DNA of 62,133 nt from Cytobacillus purgationiresistens (GTDB lineage Bacteria > Bacillota > Bacilli > Bacillales > Cytobacillaceae). Both the position numbers and the translations under genes were made by a program. Below are positions 27,117 through 36,765 of the stretch, piece after piece. The notes under the pieces were generated by a model, which made no database searches, was not told the DNA's origin, and saw only the letters and a list, made by a program, of their open reading frames with translations. The stretch lies in the NCBI RefSeq assembly GCF_030813235.1, contig NZ_JAUSUB010000031.1, forward strand, positions 1-62,133. The letters run 5' to 3'. Positions within the stretch are counted from its first letter, which is position 1. Every line of letters starts with the position of its first letter.

Positions 27117-27815
27117 TTGGAAGTAGTTGCAGTAAAACTAAATCAACCTTTACCCAAAGAAAAGATGCAAAACTTATTATGCTATATTGATAAAGAAAAA
27201 CAATCGCGAATTGATTCTTTTTATCATGATAAAGATAAAGAGAGATGCTTGATTGGCGATATCTTGGTGCGTTATATGGTTGGTAGCCACCTGAAAAAAA
27301 AACCAAGTGAGATAAGTTTTTACCAAAATGAGTTCGGCAAGCCATTTTTAGAAGGTAATCCTTTATATTTCAACTTATCTCATTCCGGCTATTGGGTAGT
27401 CGCTGCGTTGGATACTGAAGAAAATGGTATCGATGTTCAAGAAATGGGAGAAGTTGACCTTGTATTGGCTGAACGATTTTATAGGAAAAGTGAATACATG
27501 GAGCTGCTGAAAAAGGAAGAAAATAAAAGAGCGGATTTATTTTATGAGTGGTGGACCTTAAAGGAATGCTACCTTAAAACAGCAGGAAAAGGATTGGCAT
27601 TACCGTTGAATTCGTTTATTCTGGAAAAGTCCGAATGCAATCTCTACAAGTCTCACCTAAAAGAAAAAGAATTATATTTGAAGGTTTATCATCTTGATTC
27701 CTTTTACAAGATGGCAGTCAGCTCCACATCCGGATGCTTTAAAAATCTTAAAATACTTACTCCTCAGGAATTATACACCCTGTTTATGGGTTCTCTAAAA
27801 GCCCCTTCATACTAG
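27117..27815 (+). CDS. Sfp-type 4'-phosphopantetheinyl transferase
   Basis: This enzyme moves phosphopantetheine from CoA onto carrier-protein serines and is needed by all three assembly systems here. Motifs: FGKPFLEGNPLYFNLSHSG, NGIDVQ and WTLKECYLKTAGKGL. The usual GIDIE carries Gln instead of the Mg-binding Glu, while the second Glu (in LKE) is kept. TTG 27117 is chosen because GGAGGTG lies 6 nt upstream and the product then begins MEVVAVKL like other members; the frame is open from 27096. About 232 residues, normal length. The type II thioesterase gene follows 70 bp later. Confidence 0.88.
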   Translation: MEVVAVKLNQPLPKEKMQNLLCYIDKEKQSRIDSFYHDKDKERCLIGDILVRYMVGSHLKKKPSEISFYQNEFGKPFLEGNPLYFNLSHSGYWVVAALDTEENGIDVQEMGEVDLVLAERFYRKSEYMELLKKEENKRADLFYEWWTLKECYLKTAGKGLALPLNSFILEKSECNLYKSHLKEKELYLKVYHLDSFYKMAVSSTSGCFKNLKILTPQELYTLFMGSLKAPSY

Positions 27816-27885
27816 ATAATCATCAAGCACTCAACTAACTAAAAGTTTCAAATTCAAAAAGAATAATTTAACGGACGGTGAATTT

Positions 27886-28611
27886 GTGAAGAAAGCCAGA
27901 TTGCTTTGCCTACCCTATGCGGGAGGATCTGCTACATCTATCTATTTATCTTGGAAAAAAAAACTTGAAGAGCATATTGAGGTAATCCCTTTAGAACTCG
28001 CTGGAAGGGGAAGAAGAATCCGGGAACCATTATTCCGGACAGTTGAAGAAGCTGTAGCTGACATGATTGAAAAAAATAAAAGTCTCTTGGAGGATGGGAA
28101 CCCTTACAACATATTCGGACACAGTATGGGGGGACTGCTAGCTTATGAGTTTTGTCAAAAGATAAATGAGTTAGGTCTGCCACTGCCAGAGAATCTTTTT
28201 GTGTCTGCCTTTCAACCTCCTGATATCAAACTTGAGGGGGACATTCACTTGCTCCCAATGGATGATTTTGCAGAGAAAATGAGAAAAGGTGGTAATATCC
28301 CTGAATCTATTTTTCTAGACAAGGATTTGTATAATTTATTTATTCCAATTTTGTATGCAGATTATAAGTTGGTGTTTCAGTATATCTATAAACCGAAAGA
28401 GATTGTAATGAAAAACAACCTCCACATCTTTACCGGAAACACTGACTTTAAGGTTTATCAGCTAAGAAAGGAATGGTCGCGCCATACTCAGGGTTACTTT
28501 GAGGACCACATTTTTGAAGGTGGACACTTTTTTATTCGGGAAAGTGAACAAAAAGTTCTTGAGAAAATAGTATCTATTTTAATACCTGATAAAATTCCTA
28601 CAATTGTATAA
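27886..28611 (+). CDS. Type II thioesterase (NRPS/PKS editing)
   Basis: This external thioesterase removes misloaded groups from carrier proteins. The alpha/beta-hydrolase motifs are in place: LPYAGGSA near the start, GHSMGG with Ser80, Asp in the FTGNTDFKV segment, and His in EGGHFFI. Length (241) is typical (GrsT/SrfAD family). It starts at GTG 27886. A terminator follows at 28636, so it is transcribed with the PPTase rather than with the megasynthase genes. Confidence 0.9.
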   Translation: MKKARLLCLPYAGGSATSIYLSWKKKLEEHIEVIPLELAGRGRRIREPLFRTVEEAVADMIEKNKSLLEDGNPYNIFGHSMGGLLAYEFCQKINELGLPLPENLFVSAFQPPDIKLEGDIHLLPMDDFAEKMRKGGNIPESIFLDKDLYNLFIPILYADYKLVFQYIYKPKEIVMKNNLHIFTGNTDFKVYQLRKEWSRHTQGYFEDHIFEGGHFFIRESEQKVLEKIVSILIPDKIPTIV

Positions 28612-28635
28612 TAAAAACGATTTGAGATATATTTT

Positions 28636-28663
28636 ACCCCCTCCATAAATGGATGGGGTTTTT
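28636..28663 (+). terminator. Intrinsic terminator after the thioesterase
   Basis: ACCCC and TCCAT pair with ATGGA and GGGGT (one unpaired base on each side, 2-nt loop), followed by TTTTT. Confidence 0.8.
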
Positions 28664-29397
28664 GCTTACTAAATTTTGTTCAATCGTACTCTGAAAGAAA
28701 ATCTCCTTTATGGTTTCCTGGTATTTGATTATTTTTAAATATTTCAACTTACTCAAATAAGTGATGGAACAAATCCAGATTTAGAGTACTCTTTTTCTAT
28801 ATGTTTGAAAAACACCTGCTTTCGACTAGCATTTTCGGAGTTTCTGATTTGATTAATTCCTTATGTAAATCTATTTAAGAGTTTATTTTTTATTATTTCA
28901 TCAATTTTCAATATTGAGAAAATAATTGAAATCAATAAGAGTTTAGAGTGATTTTATCTATTAATTTTCTCAATAGTAAAATATTTGAAATTCAATTAAG
29001 ATATAACATGTAAAAGGTAACAGGGCAAAGATTATAGGTGGCTTCATTATACGTTTAAGGAGGGACAGTGATAAAAGGAAAAGTCCATAAAAAGTAGGAG
29101 TTAAAAGTGATAGGATAGATTTCATCTAATCTAGGAAACTATATTTTGATTTTTAGCTAAAAAAATTGATGAGAGTTATAGAAATGCTGTGTTGACCGAT
29201 ATCACTAGATGAAAAGCACATCCATTTTTACTTAGAAGATTCTGGCAGAGCCGTTGTGAAGGGTAATTGTAAAAAACTTAAATCTAAAGAAAAGCCATAC
29301 GATTAAAAGGGAAAGCGTGTATATAGAATGAATATTCAATATTGTAGAAGAAAGGCAAGTTATAAGACTAGAATTGATAATAAAGAGGTGGATATTT
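28664..29397 (+). other. Long leader region before the NRPS/PKS operon
   Basis: This 734-bp AT-rich region holds no standard gene. It contains inverted repeats such as ATTTTC-N8-GAAAAT near 28910-28930, which loosely resemble a CodY-type site. It also has two tiny ORFs with good ribosome sites: GTG 29068 (MIKGKVHKK, after AAGGAGGGA) and GTG 29110 (three codons). The promoter was not resolved. I saw no T-box signature. Confidence 0.4.
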
Positions 29398-32300
29398 GTG
29401 AAACGAATGACTCAAACCCTTTACCCTCTCACTAACGCTCAAAAAAGAGTATGGTTTATTGAAAAAATATATCCGAATTCAGGTCTAATGAACTTAGCTG
29501 GATCAGTTAGGTTTGCTTCAAAGGTTGACCCCGCACTACTTAGTAGAGCGATTCAGCAATTTATTGAAGAGAACGAGTCGATCGAGAACCAAGTTGTTCA
29601 GGATATACAGCAAGAAGAAGGAGTTTACCAAAAGCTGCAAGCAAAAGATATTCCTCATGATATCCCTTTTCTGGATTTCAGCGGTATGTCAGAACCTGAG
29701 AAAATGGCTGAAGCCTGGATTGTAGAAACCACTTCTTTACCTTTTCAGTTCAATAACAGTCCATTGTTTCAGTTCGCAATACTTCAGATTTCAGAAACAG
29801 AGATTTGGCTTTATTTGAAAACACATCATATCATTTCAGATGGGGTGAGCTTACATTATACCTGCAATGAAATTGCAGACCTTTATTTAAACCTAGTAAG
29901 GGGTGAGCTGAGAGAAATCAGCAAGAAACCTCTTTATACTGACATGATAGAAAAGGAGAAACGATATATTGCATCTAAAAGATACAAAAGCGACAAAGAG
30001 TATTGGTTGAAGAACTTTGAAAATATCCCGGATTCTATCTTTTTGAAAAGATCAGGAGTCCATAAGAATACGATTGAGAGTTCTAGGTATGAAATCAGCC
30101 TGGATAGGAAATTGAGGGATAATATCGATCAATTCTGCTTGGAGAATGATGTAACACCGGCAGCCTTCTTCAATGCATGTCTCTATGCCTACCTTTATCG
30201 GATAAGTGGGAAGAAGGACATCACTCTGGGACAAGTGACCAGAAATCGCACAGGTATCAAGGAAAAAAGCACCTTTGGCATGTTTGTAAATATAGTTCCT
30301 CTTCGTTGTAAGATAAGTCCATCAGATTCCTTTAAGGATACATGCCGACATTTCTCGGATAAGCAGCGTCAAATGCTCCGCCATCAAAGATTCCCCTATA
30401 ACCACATCCTGTCGGGCTTACGGGAAAAGCTCCACAGTGTGCCCCAGTTATTTAATATTTCGGTCGAATTTCAGGTATTAGATTTCCAGCGGCATAAAAA
30501 CCTCCCTTATGTAATAGAAACCCACCCCTGTGGATCACTGGAGCAAGAAATGGTCGTACATATCAAAGACCGGAGTGACTTGGGAACGTACCGGGTTGAA
30601 TTTGAATATCAGTCATTTCTATTTAATGAAGGTGAGATTAACGCATGGGCCAATCGATATATGGAACTGATAAAAGATGCATTGGCACATCCAGAGCAAT
30701 TGATTAAGGAACTGAACCTACTTCCAGAACCTGAGGCTAAACAAATCATTGTTGACTGGAATCAAACGGAGCGGGATTACCGCCTCGATCGCACATTTGT
30801 AGATTTGTTTCACCAACAGGTAAAAACCTCACCCCATTCGGTTGCTCTTGAATATAAGGAAGTAAAGCTGACTTATCAAGAGCTAGACAAGCTTTCAGGA
30901 AGGCTGGCAACCAGACTACGATACAAAGGGATTGGCACGGAATCAGTAGTAGCAATTATGCTTCCCCGAGGGTTGGATCTTATAGTCAGTATAATAGGAA
31001 TTCAAAAAGCAGGCGGCGCTTATCTCGCCATTGATCCAAATTACCCTTTAGAACGCGTTACTTATATGCTAAAGGACTCGCAGTCTGATATTCTTTTGAC
31101 TTCTGCACCTTTTAAAGAAAGAATGTCTGCTTTTAAAGGACAGATTGCAGATATTAAGGGCTTCCAACTGAATAATGACTCACTGTTCATGAAAGCTGAA
31201 AAGCAGTACCACCGCTTTCCTAAACCAGAACACCTTGCCTATCTTATATACACATCTGGTTCCACAGGAAGACCGAAAGGAGTAATGGTGGAACAACGAG
31301 CCTTAAGCAATTTGATTTATAATACACTCGATGAATTGAACTTAAACGAAAAATCCAGAGTGCTGCAAAATGCTTCCTGCAGTTTTGACACTTCAGTGTT
31401 TGAGATTTTGCCTACCTTTTGCAGCGGAGGAACGCTCATCTTGGAAAGCAGGGATTCACTGCTACCAGGCAAGCCTTTGGTAGACGTAATAAAAGAAAAA
31501 GAAATCAACATGTTAACACTTACCCCGTCTGTCCTGATGAAACTGTCTTCCTACGGAGATGGAAAACTGAATGAAAAATTGCCTCATCTTAAAACTATTA
31601 AATCAGCCGGAGAAGCCTGTCCGCTGGAAATAGCTGTTTACTGGAGCAAAAATCGAAGGTTCGTAAATGGATATGGTCCTGCAGAATGTGCCGTTTGGTC
31701 AACAACAGGCGATTTCAGAGGAGGAGAGAACGTTGATATCGGTCGTCCCTTAAATAATATAACAGCTTTTATTTTGGATGAGAATCAAAAAGTAGTCCCT
31801 CCTGGCGTGAACGGTGAAATTTACTTAGGAGGAGCAAGTCTTGCGAGGGGCTACAGGAACCTGCCTGATCTAACAGATAAAGCTTATGTGATTGTTGATT
31901 TTAATAGAGAAGATGCAGGTAAGAAGCGTCTATATAAAACAGGGGACCGAGCCCGCTTCCTGCCTGATGGAAGGATTGAATATCTCGGCCGCAATGACAG
32001 CCAAGTTAAAGTCCGGGGGCAAAGGGTGGAGTTAAGTGAGATAGAGAATGTTTTAGAGCAGCACCCCTTGGTTAAACAGGCGGTGGCAGTGTCAAAAGAT
32101 GATGAAAAAAGCGGGAAAAAGATAGCTGCCTTTATTATTCCGAAGTCTTCTACTAAAACAAGTGCATCGGAACTACGTATGTACCTTCAAGATCGCCTTC
32201 CATCTTTCATGGTTCCTGGCCAGTTTAAATTTATGACAGAGATGCCTATATCTCCCCATGGGAAAGTCGATAGGCAAAAGCTCCAATACGAAAACATAGA

Positions 32301-32667
32301 GATGGAAGAAGCCTCTTGCAGAAATAAACCACCTGTCAGCAAACTTGAACAGACACTGACCTCCATATGGAGTGAGGCTTTAGGAATTAAGGCGGTTGGC
32401 ACTGAAGAAAACTTTTTTGATTTGGGAGGAGATTCTTTCACTCTACTTTGGGTGCATCAAAAAGCCCAAGATATGGTCGACAGTTCTTTAACCGTAATGG
32501 ACATGTTCCGTTACCCTACCATCCGTAGTTATGCAGAGCATATCACTTTAGATAAACAGCAAAGGGAGGAAGTATCAGTCAAAGAACAAAAGGAAGTGAC
32601 ACAGCTTAGAGAAAAACAGAGGAACCGTCAAAAAAGTCTTAGAAAGCAATGGAGGGTTCAGAAGTGA
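29398..32667 (+). CDS. NRPS module C-A-PCP
   Basis: The 1089-residue module starts at GTG 29398 behind AAAGAGGTGG. Condensation domain (about 1-430): YPLTNAQKRVWF and THHIISDGVS with the catalytic HHxxxDG. Adenylation domain (about 450-950): YTSGSTGRPKGV, FDTSVFE, NGYGPAECAVW, YKTGDR, GRNDSQVKVRGQR, HGKV with Lys. Carrier (about 965-1040): FFDLGGDSFTLL. By GrsA alignment from memory the pocket reads D-T-F-T-K-A-G-V-W-K, which I cannot assign. Starting with a C domain, it must accept an acyl starter from elsewhere. The stop overlaps the PKS start. A basic, Gln-rich tail (about 1060-1089) may dock to the PKS. Confidence 0.93.
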   Translation: MKRMTQTLYPLTNAQKRVWFIEKIYPNSGLMNLAGSVRFASKVDPALLSRAIQQFIEENESIENQVVQDIQQEEGVYQKLQAKDIPHDIPFLDFSGMSEPEKMAEAWIVETTSLPFQFNNSPLFQFAILQISETEIWLYLKTHHIISDGVSLHYTCNEIADLYLNLVRGELREISKKPLYTDMIEKEKRYIASKRYKSDKEYWLKNFENIPDSIFLKRSGVHKNTIESSRYEISLDRKLRDNIDQFCLENDVTPAAFFNACLYAYLYRISGKKDITLGQVTRNRTGIKEKSTFGMFVNIVPLRCKISPSDSFKDTCRHFSDKQRQMLRHQRFPYNHILSGLREKLHSVPQLFNISVEFQVLDFQRHKNLPYVIETHPCGSLEQEMVVHIKDRSDLGTYRVEFEYQSFLFNEGEINAWANRYMELIKDALAHPEQLIKELNLLPEPEAKQIIVDWNQTERDYRLDRTFVDLFHQQVKTSPHSVALEYKEVKLTYQELDKLSGRLATRLRYKGIGTESVVAIMLPRGLDLIVSIIGIQKAGGAYLAIDPNYPLERVTYMLKDSQSDILLTSAPFKERMSAFKGQIADIKGFQLNNDSLFMKAEKQYHRFPKPEHLAYLIYTSGSTGRPKGVMVEQRALSNLIYNTLDELNLNEKSRVLQNASCSFDTSVFEILPTFCSGGTLILESRDSLLPGKPLVDVIKEKEINMLTLTPSVLMKLSSYGDGKLNEKLPHLKTIKSAGEACPLEIAVYWSKNRRFVNGYGPAECAVWSTTGDFRGGENVDIGRPLNNITAFILDENQKVVPPGVNGEIYLGGASLARGYRNLPDLTDKAYVIVDFNREDAGKKRLYKTGDRARFLPDGRIEYLGRNDSQVKVRGQRVELSEIENVLEQHPLVKQAVAVSKDDEKSGKKIAAFIIPKSSTKTSASELRMYLQDRLPSFMVPGQFKFMTEMPISPHGKVDRQKLQYENIEMEEASCRNKPPVSKLEQTLTSIWSEALGIKAVGTEENFFDLGGDSFTLLWVHQKAQDMVDSSLTVMDMFRYPTIRSYAEHITLDKQQREEVSVKEQKEVTQLREKQRNRQKSLRKQWRVQK

Positions 32668-35504
32668 ATGGAAATAATGATCAGAACAGTGATGAATTAC
32701 AGGGAATAGCGATTATTGGCATGACAGGCAGATTCCCAGGGGCGAACAGCACAACTCAATTTTGGGAGAATCTGCTGGATGGAAAAGAATCCATTACTTT
32801 TTTTGAGGAAGAAGGCGGGCGTAGAAGCGGGTCAGGAATCATAGAAGGGGCAGATAACTTTGATGCGGCTTTTTTTGAAATGTCTCCACGTGAAGCAGAA
32901 TATACGGATCCTCAGCATCGATTATTTTTAGAGTGTGTTCATGAAGTTCTGGAAACTTCTGGTTATGGAAAACCTGAACCGAATATGAGAATCGGCGTAT
33001 ATGCTGGCAGCGGACAGTCAGGATACCTTCTTAATGTTCTGAGCCAGAAAGAGATGGTTGATAGTATAGGAGAATATCAACTATCAATAGGGAATCTTCA
33101 GGATTTTTTGACTACTCGCGTGTCTTATAAATTTAATTTAAATGGACCAAGTATGGCTATCCAAACAGCGTGTTCCAGTTCGCTCGTGGCCGTTCATACA
33201 GCCGTTCAAGCCTTGCTCACTTATGAATGTGACATGGCCTTGGCAGGAGGTGTTTCGGTCAAAGCAGATCAGGCTAAAGGCCTTAAGTACCAGGAAGGAG
33301 GAATATTATCGGAAGACGGCCGCTGCCGGGCGTTTGATGAGGATGCCAGCGGGACGGTTATCGGAAATGGGGCAGGGGTAGTTCTTCTTAAACGCTTGGA
33401 AGATGCTGCGAAACAGGGAGACCAAATTTTAGCAGTAATAAGGGGAACAGCAGTAAACAATGACGGTTCACAAAAAATAGGTTACACCGCACCCAGTGTG
33501 ACAAGGCAGGTAGATGTAATTAAAGAAGCTTTAGCGGTTGCAGATGTTCACCCGGAGACCATCACATTTGTGGAAGCTCATGGTACAGGTACGGCTCTGG
33601 GTGATCCAGTGGAGGTCGCAGCTCTAACAGAGGCGTTTGGCCATACCTCTAGAAAAAGTTTTTGCGCTCTCGGCAGCGTAAAGACCAATATAGGCCACCT
33701 TGACAGTGCAGCTGGGATAGCTAGTCTCATAAAGGCAGTTCTTTCCCTTCAGAATAAAAAAATCCCTCCGACACTGCATTTTAGGAAGCCAAACTCAAGA
33801 ATTAATTTTGAAAACAGCCCTTTTTACGTAAATACTCAAAAACTAGACTGGGATTCCGTCGGGTCTCCGAGGAGAGCAGGAGTAAGTTCTTTTGGTATGG
33901 GCGGTACCAATGCCCACGTCATACTTGAAGAATATGATGATAAAAGAGATGTGCAGTTCAGCGGAGACGGTTATGAGGAACAGTTACTTTCACTTTCAGC
34001 CAAAACTCCATCCGCCCTTAAAACGATGGTAGAAAATTTGATCACCTATCTGGAGCAAAACAAGCAAACTAGACTTTCTGATATAGCTTGTACACTGACA
34101 TCCGGACGAGATGAGTTTGAATACAGGCTCGCAGCTGTGGGTTATGACTGGAGAAGTGCTGCAAATTCACTAAAGGAGAATGCAGAGAAATGGAATGGTA
34201 ATGCAGCCGGTTTGAATTCTTCAAGGCACACCGTCTTCTTGTTTCCCGGAAAAGATTCGCTAGTGGTTAAACCGGTCAGGGGATTATATGAGAGCCAACC
34301 TGTATTTAAAAAAATAGTCGATGAATGCGTAGATTATTTAAAATCCTATCTTTCCCTGGATATTATGGATATCTTGTATCCTTCGGATGAAAAAAGGGAC
34401 GAAGCTTTCCATAAACTCCAGATATATAATGAACCTATTTTATTCACCATTCAATATGCACTTGCCCTTCAATGGAAAGAATGGGGCGTTAGACAAGAGG
34501 CAATGATTGGTGAAGGAACTGGTGAATATGTCGTAGCTTGCCTTTCAGGTGTTTTAAATATGAAAGATGCCCTGAGAATGGTCGTAGAGAGGGCTAGATT
34601 CCTAGAGGATGACATTCCATGGTCCGAAACTGAGGAGAAATCAACGAAATTGGAAGTGTTTAAGGATGCATTGGCTAAAGTACAGCTGAAGAATCCAAAA
34701 ATTACATATATTTCAAGTATAACCGGCGGATGGATTACTAATAATCAAGCTACAGATCCCCATTATTGGCTGAGGCATCTAATGGAAAATCCACGTATGA
34801 GCGAAGGGACGCAAGAGCTTTTGAAAACAGGCTATAACAGCTTTCTGGAGATGGGGAATGAAGGTTCTCTAGAATCCCTTGTCAAATCTAATAATGGAGA
34901 AGATAAAGAGATTCGAAGTTTTTGTGTTCTACCGGGAGAAGGCGAGAGTTTTGCTTTTGAAGAAGCCCTTCGAATTGTCGGGGAGATTTGGAGTTTCGGG
35001 ACTGTAGTTGACAGAATGGCTTTATATAAAGATAAGGAATTTAAGAGAGTTCCATTGCCGACATATCCCTATGAGAAGAACAGATATTTCATTGAAATGA
35101 ACTCTTTCCTCGACCGCTTTGCGGAAATGCAAAAAAGCACTGAGGTAAACGGATCTTCTAACAACGTTTATGGAAAGGAATTTGCATCTGCGCCGAGAGA
35201 GGAAAGTGAAGTAGAGGAAAAAATCAGGCAGATTTGGGAGGGCCTTTTAGGTATTGAAGGAATAAAAAGAAAGCAAGACTTTTTTGATCTCGGGGGAGAT
35301 TCATTAATGGGGATACAGCTTGTCACACGTTTAAGAGAAACCTTCCATCAAGAAATTTCAATGGATATATTCTTTGACTTTCCAACAATAGCTGAGATGG
35401 CGGGAGAAATAGGAAAAGAGGATATAGAGGAAGAGCACTTAACCGAGGTGGAGCAGCTGCTAAGAGAAATTGAAGCAATGTCGGAAGGTGTGAAGCAGAA
35501 ATGA
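32664..35504 (+). CDS. Type I PKS module KS-AT-ACP with a mutated AT active site
   Basis: Ketosynthase (about 10-430): TACSSS with Cys170, EAHGTGT and KTNIGH, all intact. Acyltransferase-like region (about 500-820): where GHSxGE is expected the sequence is GEGTGE (616-621), so the nucleophilic Ser is Gly618 and the preceding His is Glu; the region is also short. Then a post-AT YPYEKNRYFIE linker and a carrier with FFDLGGDSLMG (about 880). No KR, DH or ER. GTG 32664 has GGAGGG 7 nt upstream; ATG 32649 has none. Extender loading must come from another AT, or the module does not elongate with malonate. Confidence 0.92.
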   Translation: MNGNNDQNSDELQGIAIIGMTGRFPGANSTTQFWENLLDGKESITFFEEEGGRRSGSGIIEGADNFDAAFFEMSPREAEYTDPQHRLFLECVHEVLETSGYGKPEPNMRIGVYAGSGQSGYLLNVLSQKEMVDSIGEYQLSIGNLQDFLTTRVSYKFNLNGPSMAIQTACSSSLVAVHTAVQALLTYECDMALAGGVSVKADQAKGLKYQEGGILSEDGRCRAFDEDASGTVIGNGAGVVLLKRLEDAAKQGDQILAVIRGTAVNNDGSQKIGYTAPSVTRQVDVIKEALAVADVHPETITFVEAHGTGTALGDPVEVAALTEAFGHTSRKSFCALGSVKTNIGHLDSAAGIASLIKAVLSLQNKKIPPTLHFRKPNSRINFENSPFYVNTQKLDWDSVGSPRRAGVSSFGMGGTNAHVILEEYDDKRDVQFSGDGYEEQLLSLSAKTPSALKTMVENLITYLEQNKQTRLSDIACTLTSGRDEFEYRLAAVGYDWRSAANSLKENAEKWNGNAAGLNSSRHTVFLFPGKDSLVVKPVRGLYESQPVFKKIVDECVDYLKSYLSLDIMDILYPSDEKRDEAFHKLQIYNEPILFTIQYALALQWKEWGVRQEAMIGEGTGEYVVACLSGVLNMKDALRMVVERARFLEDDIPWSETEEKSTKLEVFKDALAKVQLKNPKITYISSITGGWITNNQATDPHYWLRHLMENPRMSEGTQELLKTGYNSFLEMGNEGSLESLVKSNNGEDKEIRSFCVLPGEGESFAFEEALRIVGEIWSFGTVVDRMALYKDKEFKRVPLPTYPYEKNRYFIEMNSFLDRFAEMQKSTEVNGSSNNVYGKEFASAPREESEVEEKIRQIWEGLLGIEGIKRKQDFFDLGGDSLMGIQLVTRLRETFHQEISMDIFFDFPTIAEMAGEIGKEDIEEEHLTEVEQLLREIEAMSEGVKQK

Positions 35505-35520
35505 TAAGGGGGCTAAAAGG

Positions 35521-36765
35521 TTGAGCAAATTAATCGAACGAATGGCTGCGCTCTCTCCTAGACAACGTGATTTGCTTGAAAAACAGCTAATAGAAAAGGG
35601 GCTGGAAAACCCCTATTCTATTACTGAAGGAATAAATGAAAAGAAAATTCTGGAGAGTAAAAATGAGCTTTTAGCAGAACGCCAACCGATAAAAGAAATT
35701 GATTTTAGTCTTTTCTTTTTTTCTGGTAACGGATCCACTACCGAAGCAAACAAGTACGATTTTCTCCTCAATAGCGCCAAATTTGCAGATCAAAACGGGT
35801 TTTCAGCGGTTTGGACACCAGAAAGGCATTTTCAAGAATTTGGCGGATTGTACCCTAACCCTTCTGTATTAAGTGCGGCGCTGGCGGCTGTTACCGAGAA
35901 CATTGAGCTGCGTGCAGGAAGTGTAGTGCTCCCCTTGCATCATCCCATTCGGTTTACCGAAGAATGGTCCGTAGTGGACAACCTTTCAAAAGGACGGGTG
36001 TCTGTAGCGTTTGCCACAGGATGGCATCCGGCCGATTTTTTACTTGCTGCGAACCAAGACCGTTCATACTACTTGGAAAGAAAAGAAGAAATGTTCAAGT
36101 CCATTGATAAGGTACAAAAATTATGGGAAGGTGAACATGTTCAATTTGAAGACAGTGATGGAGTTTCTTACAAAATACAAACACTGCCTCGTCCTTTACA
36201 GAAGCAGATTCCTGTATGGATAGCAACGAATGGCAATACAAACACTTTCCAGCGGGCAGCTAAAATAGGTGCAAACATTTTGACAGGCATGCCTAAAGGA
36301 GGTACTAAAGAGTTAGAGAAGAAAATCTCAAATTATCGGAGAGCTCTTGATGAATATGGATTTGATTCTGAATCAAAGAAAGTTGCTGTCATGCTGCATA
36401 CTTGTCTGGGTAGAGATGACCGTGTTATTAAAGAAAAGGTTAAAAAGCCCTTAAAAGAGTACCTGAAGACATTTATGAAACAGCATGAATACATTCATGA
36501 AGATTATGAGAAATTGTCGTCGACTGATTTTGATTTAATTGTCTCAAGGGCTTTTGAAGCATATTATCAGGACTCCGCTCTATTAGGTACACTTGACAAG
36601 TGCGCAGGGTTTGTCGAAAAGTTGATAGAGATAGGAGTCGACGAGATTGCCTGTTTAATAGATTTCGGAGTAGATCAAGATACAGCAATGGAAGGTTTAC
36701 ATGTATTGTCAGAGTTGAAAAATAATTTTACCAATGGGGGGAAGAAATATGAAAAGTTTAAGTGA
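35521..36765 (+). CDS. Luciferase-like (LLM) flavin monooxygenase with docking-type N-terminus
   Basis: The 414-residue enzyme has a bacterial-luciferase-like TIM-barrel body: DFSLFFFSGNG, FAVWTPERHFQEFGG-type active-site strand, LRAGSVVLPLHHP, SVAFATGWHPADF and IPVWIATNGNT. Such proteins in PKS/NRPS lines use FMNH2 and oxygen to hydroxylate or oxidise carrier-bound chains. Residues 1-30 (SKLIERMAALSPRQRDLLEKQLIEKGL) precede the fold and match the N-terminus of the next NRPS, suggesting a common docking helix. It starts at TTG 35521 and overlaps the next gene by 17 bp. Its place between the PKS and final NRPS suggests action on the extended intermediate. Confidence 0.88.
   Translation: MSKLIERMAALSPRQRDLLEKQLIEKGLENPYSITEGINEKKILESKNELLAERQPIKEIDFSLFFFSGNGSTTEANKYDFLLNSAKFADQNGFSAVWTPERHFQEFGGLYPNPSVLSAALAAVTENIELRAGSVVLPLHHPIRFTEEWSVVDNLSKGRVSVAFATGWHPADFLLAANQDRSYYLERKEEMFKSIDKVQKLWEGEHVQFEDSDGVSYKIQTLPRPLQKQIPVWIATNGNTNTFQRAAKIGANILTGMPKGGTKELEKKISNYRRALDEYGFDSESKKVAVMLHTCLGRDDRVIKEKVKKPLKEYLKTFMKQHEYIHEDYEKLSSTDFDLIVSRAFEAYYQDSALLGTLDKCAGFVEKLIEIGVDEIACLIDFGVDQDTAMEGLHVLSELKNNFTNGGKKYEKFK

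Noticed and set aside
28900..29000. CodY operator upstream of the NRPS genes
   Set aside because: The inverted repeats only loosely resemble AATTTTCWGAAAATT; I mention them but do not annotate a site.
28664..29397. T-box riboswitch in the NRPS leader
   Set aside because: I found no T-box bulge sequence (TGGNACCGCG-like) nor a clear specifier hairpin.
35521..36765. Docking helix mistaken for part of the luciferase fold
   Set aside because: The first 30 residues resemble the NRPS N-terminus and precede the barrel; treated as a separate docking element.
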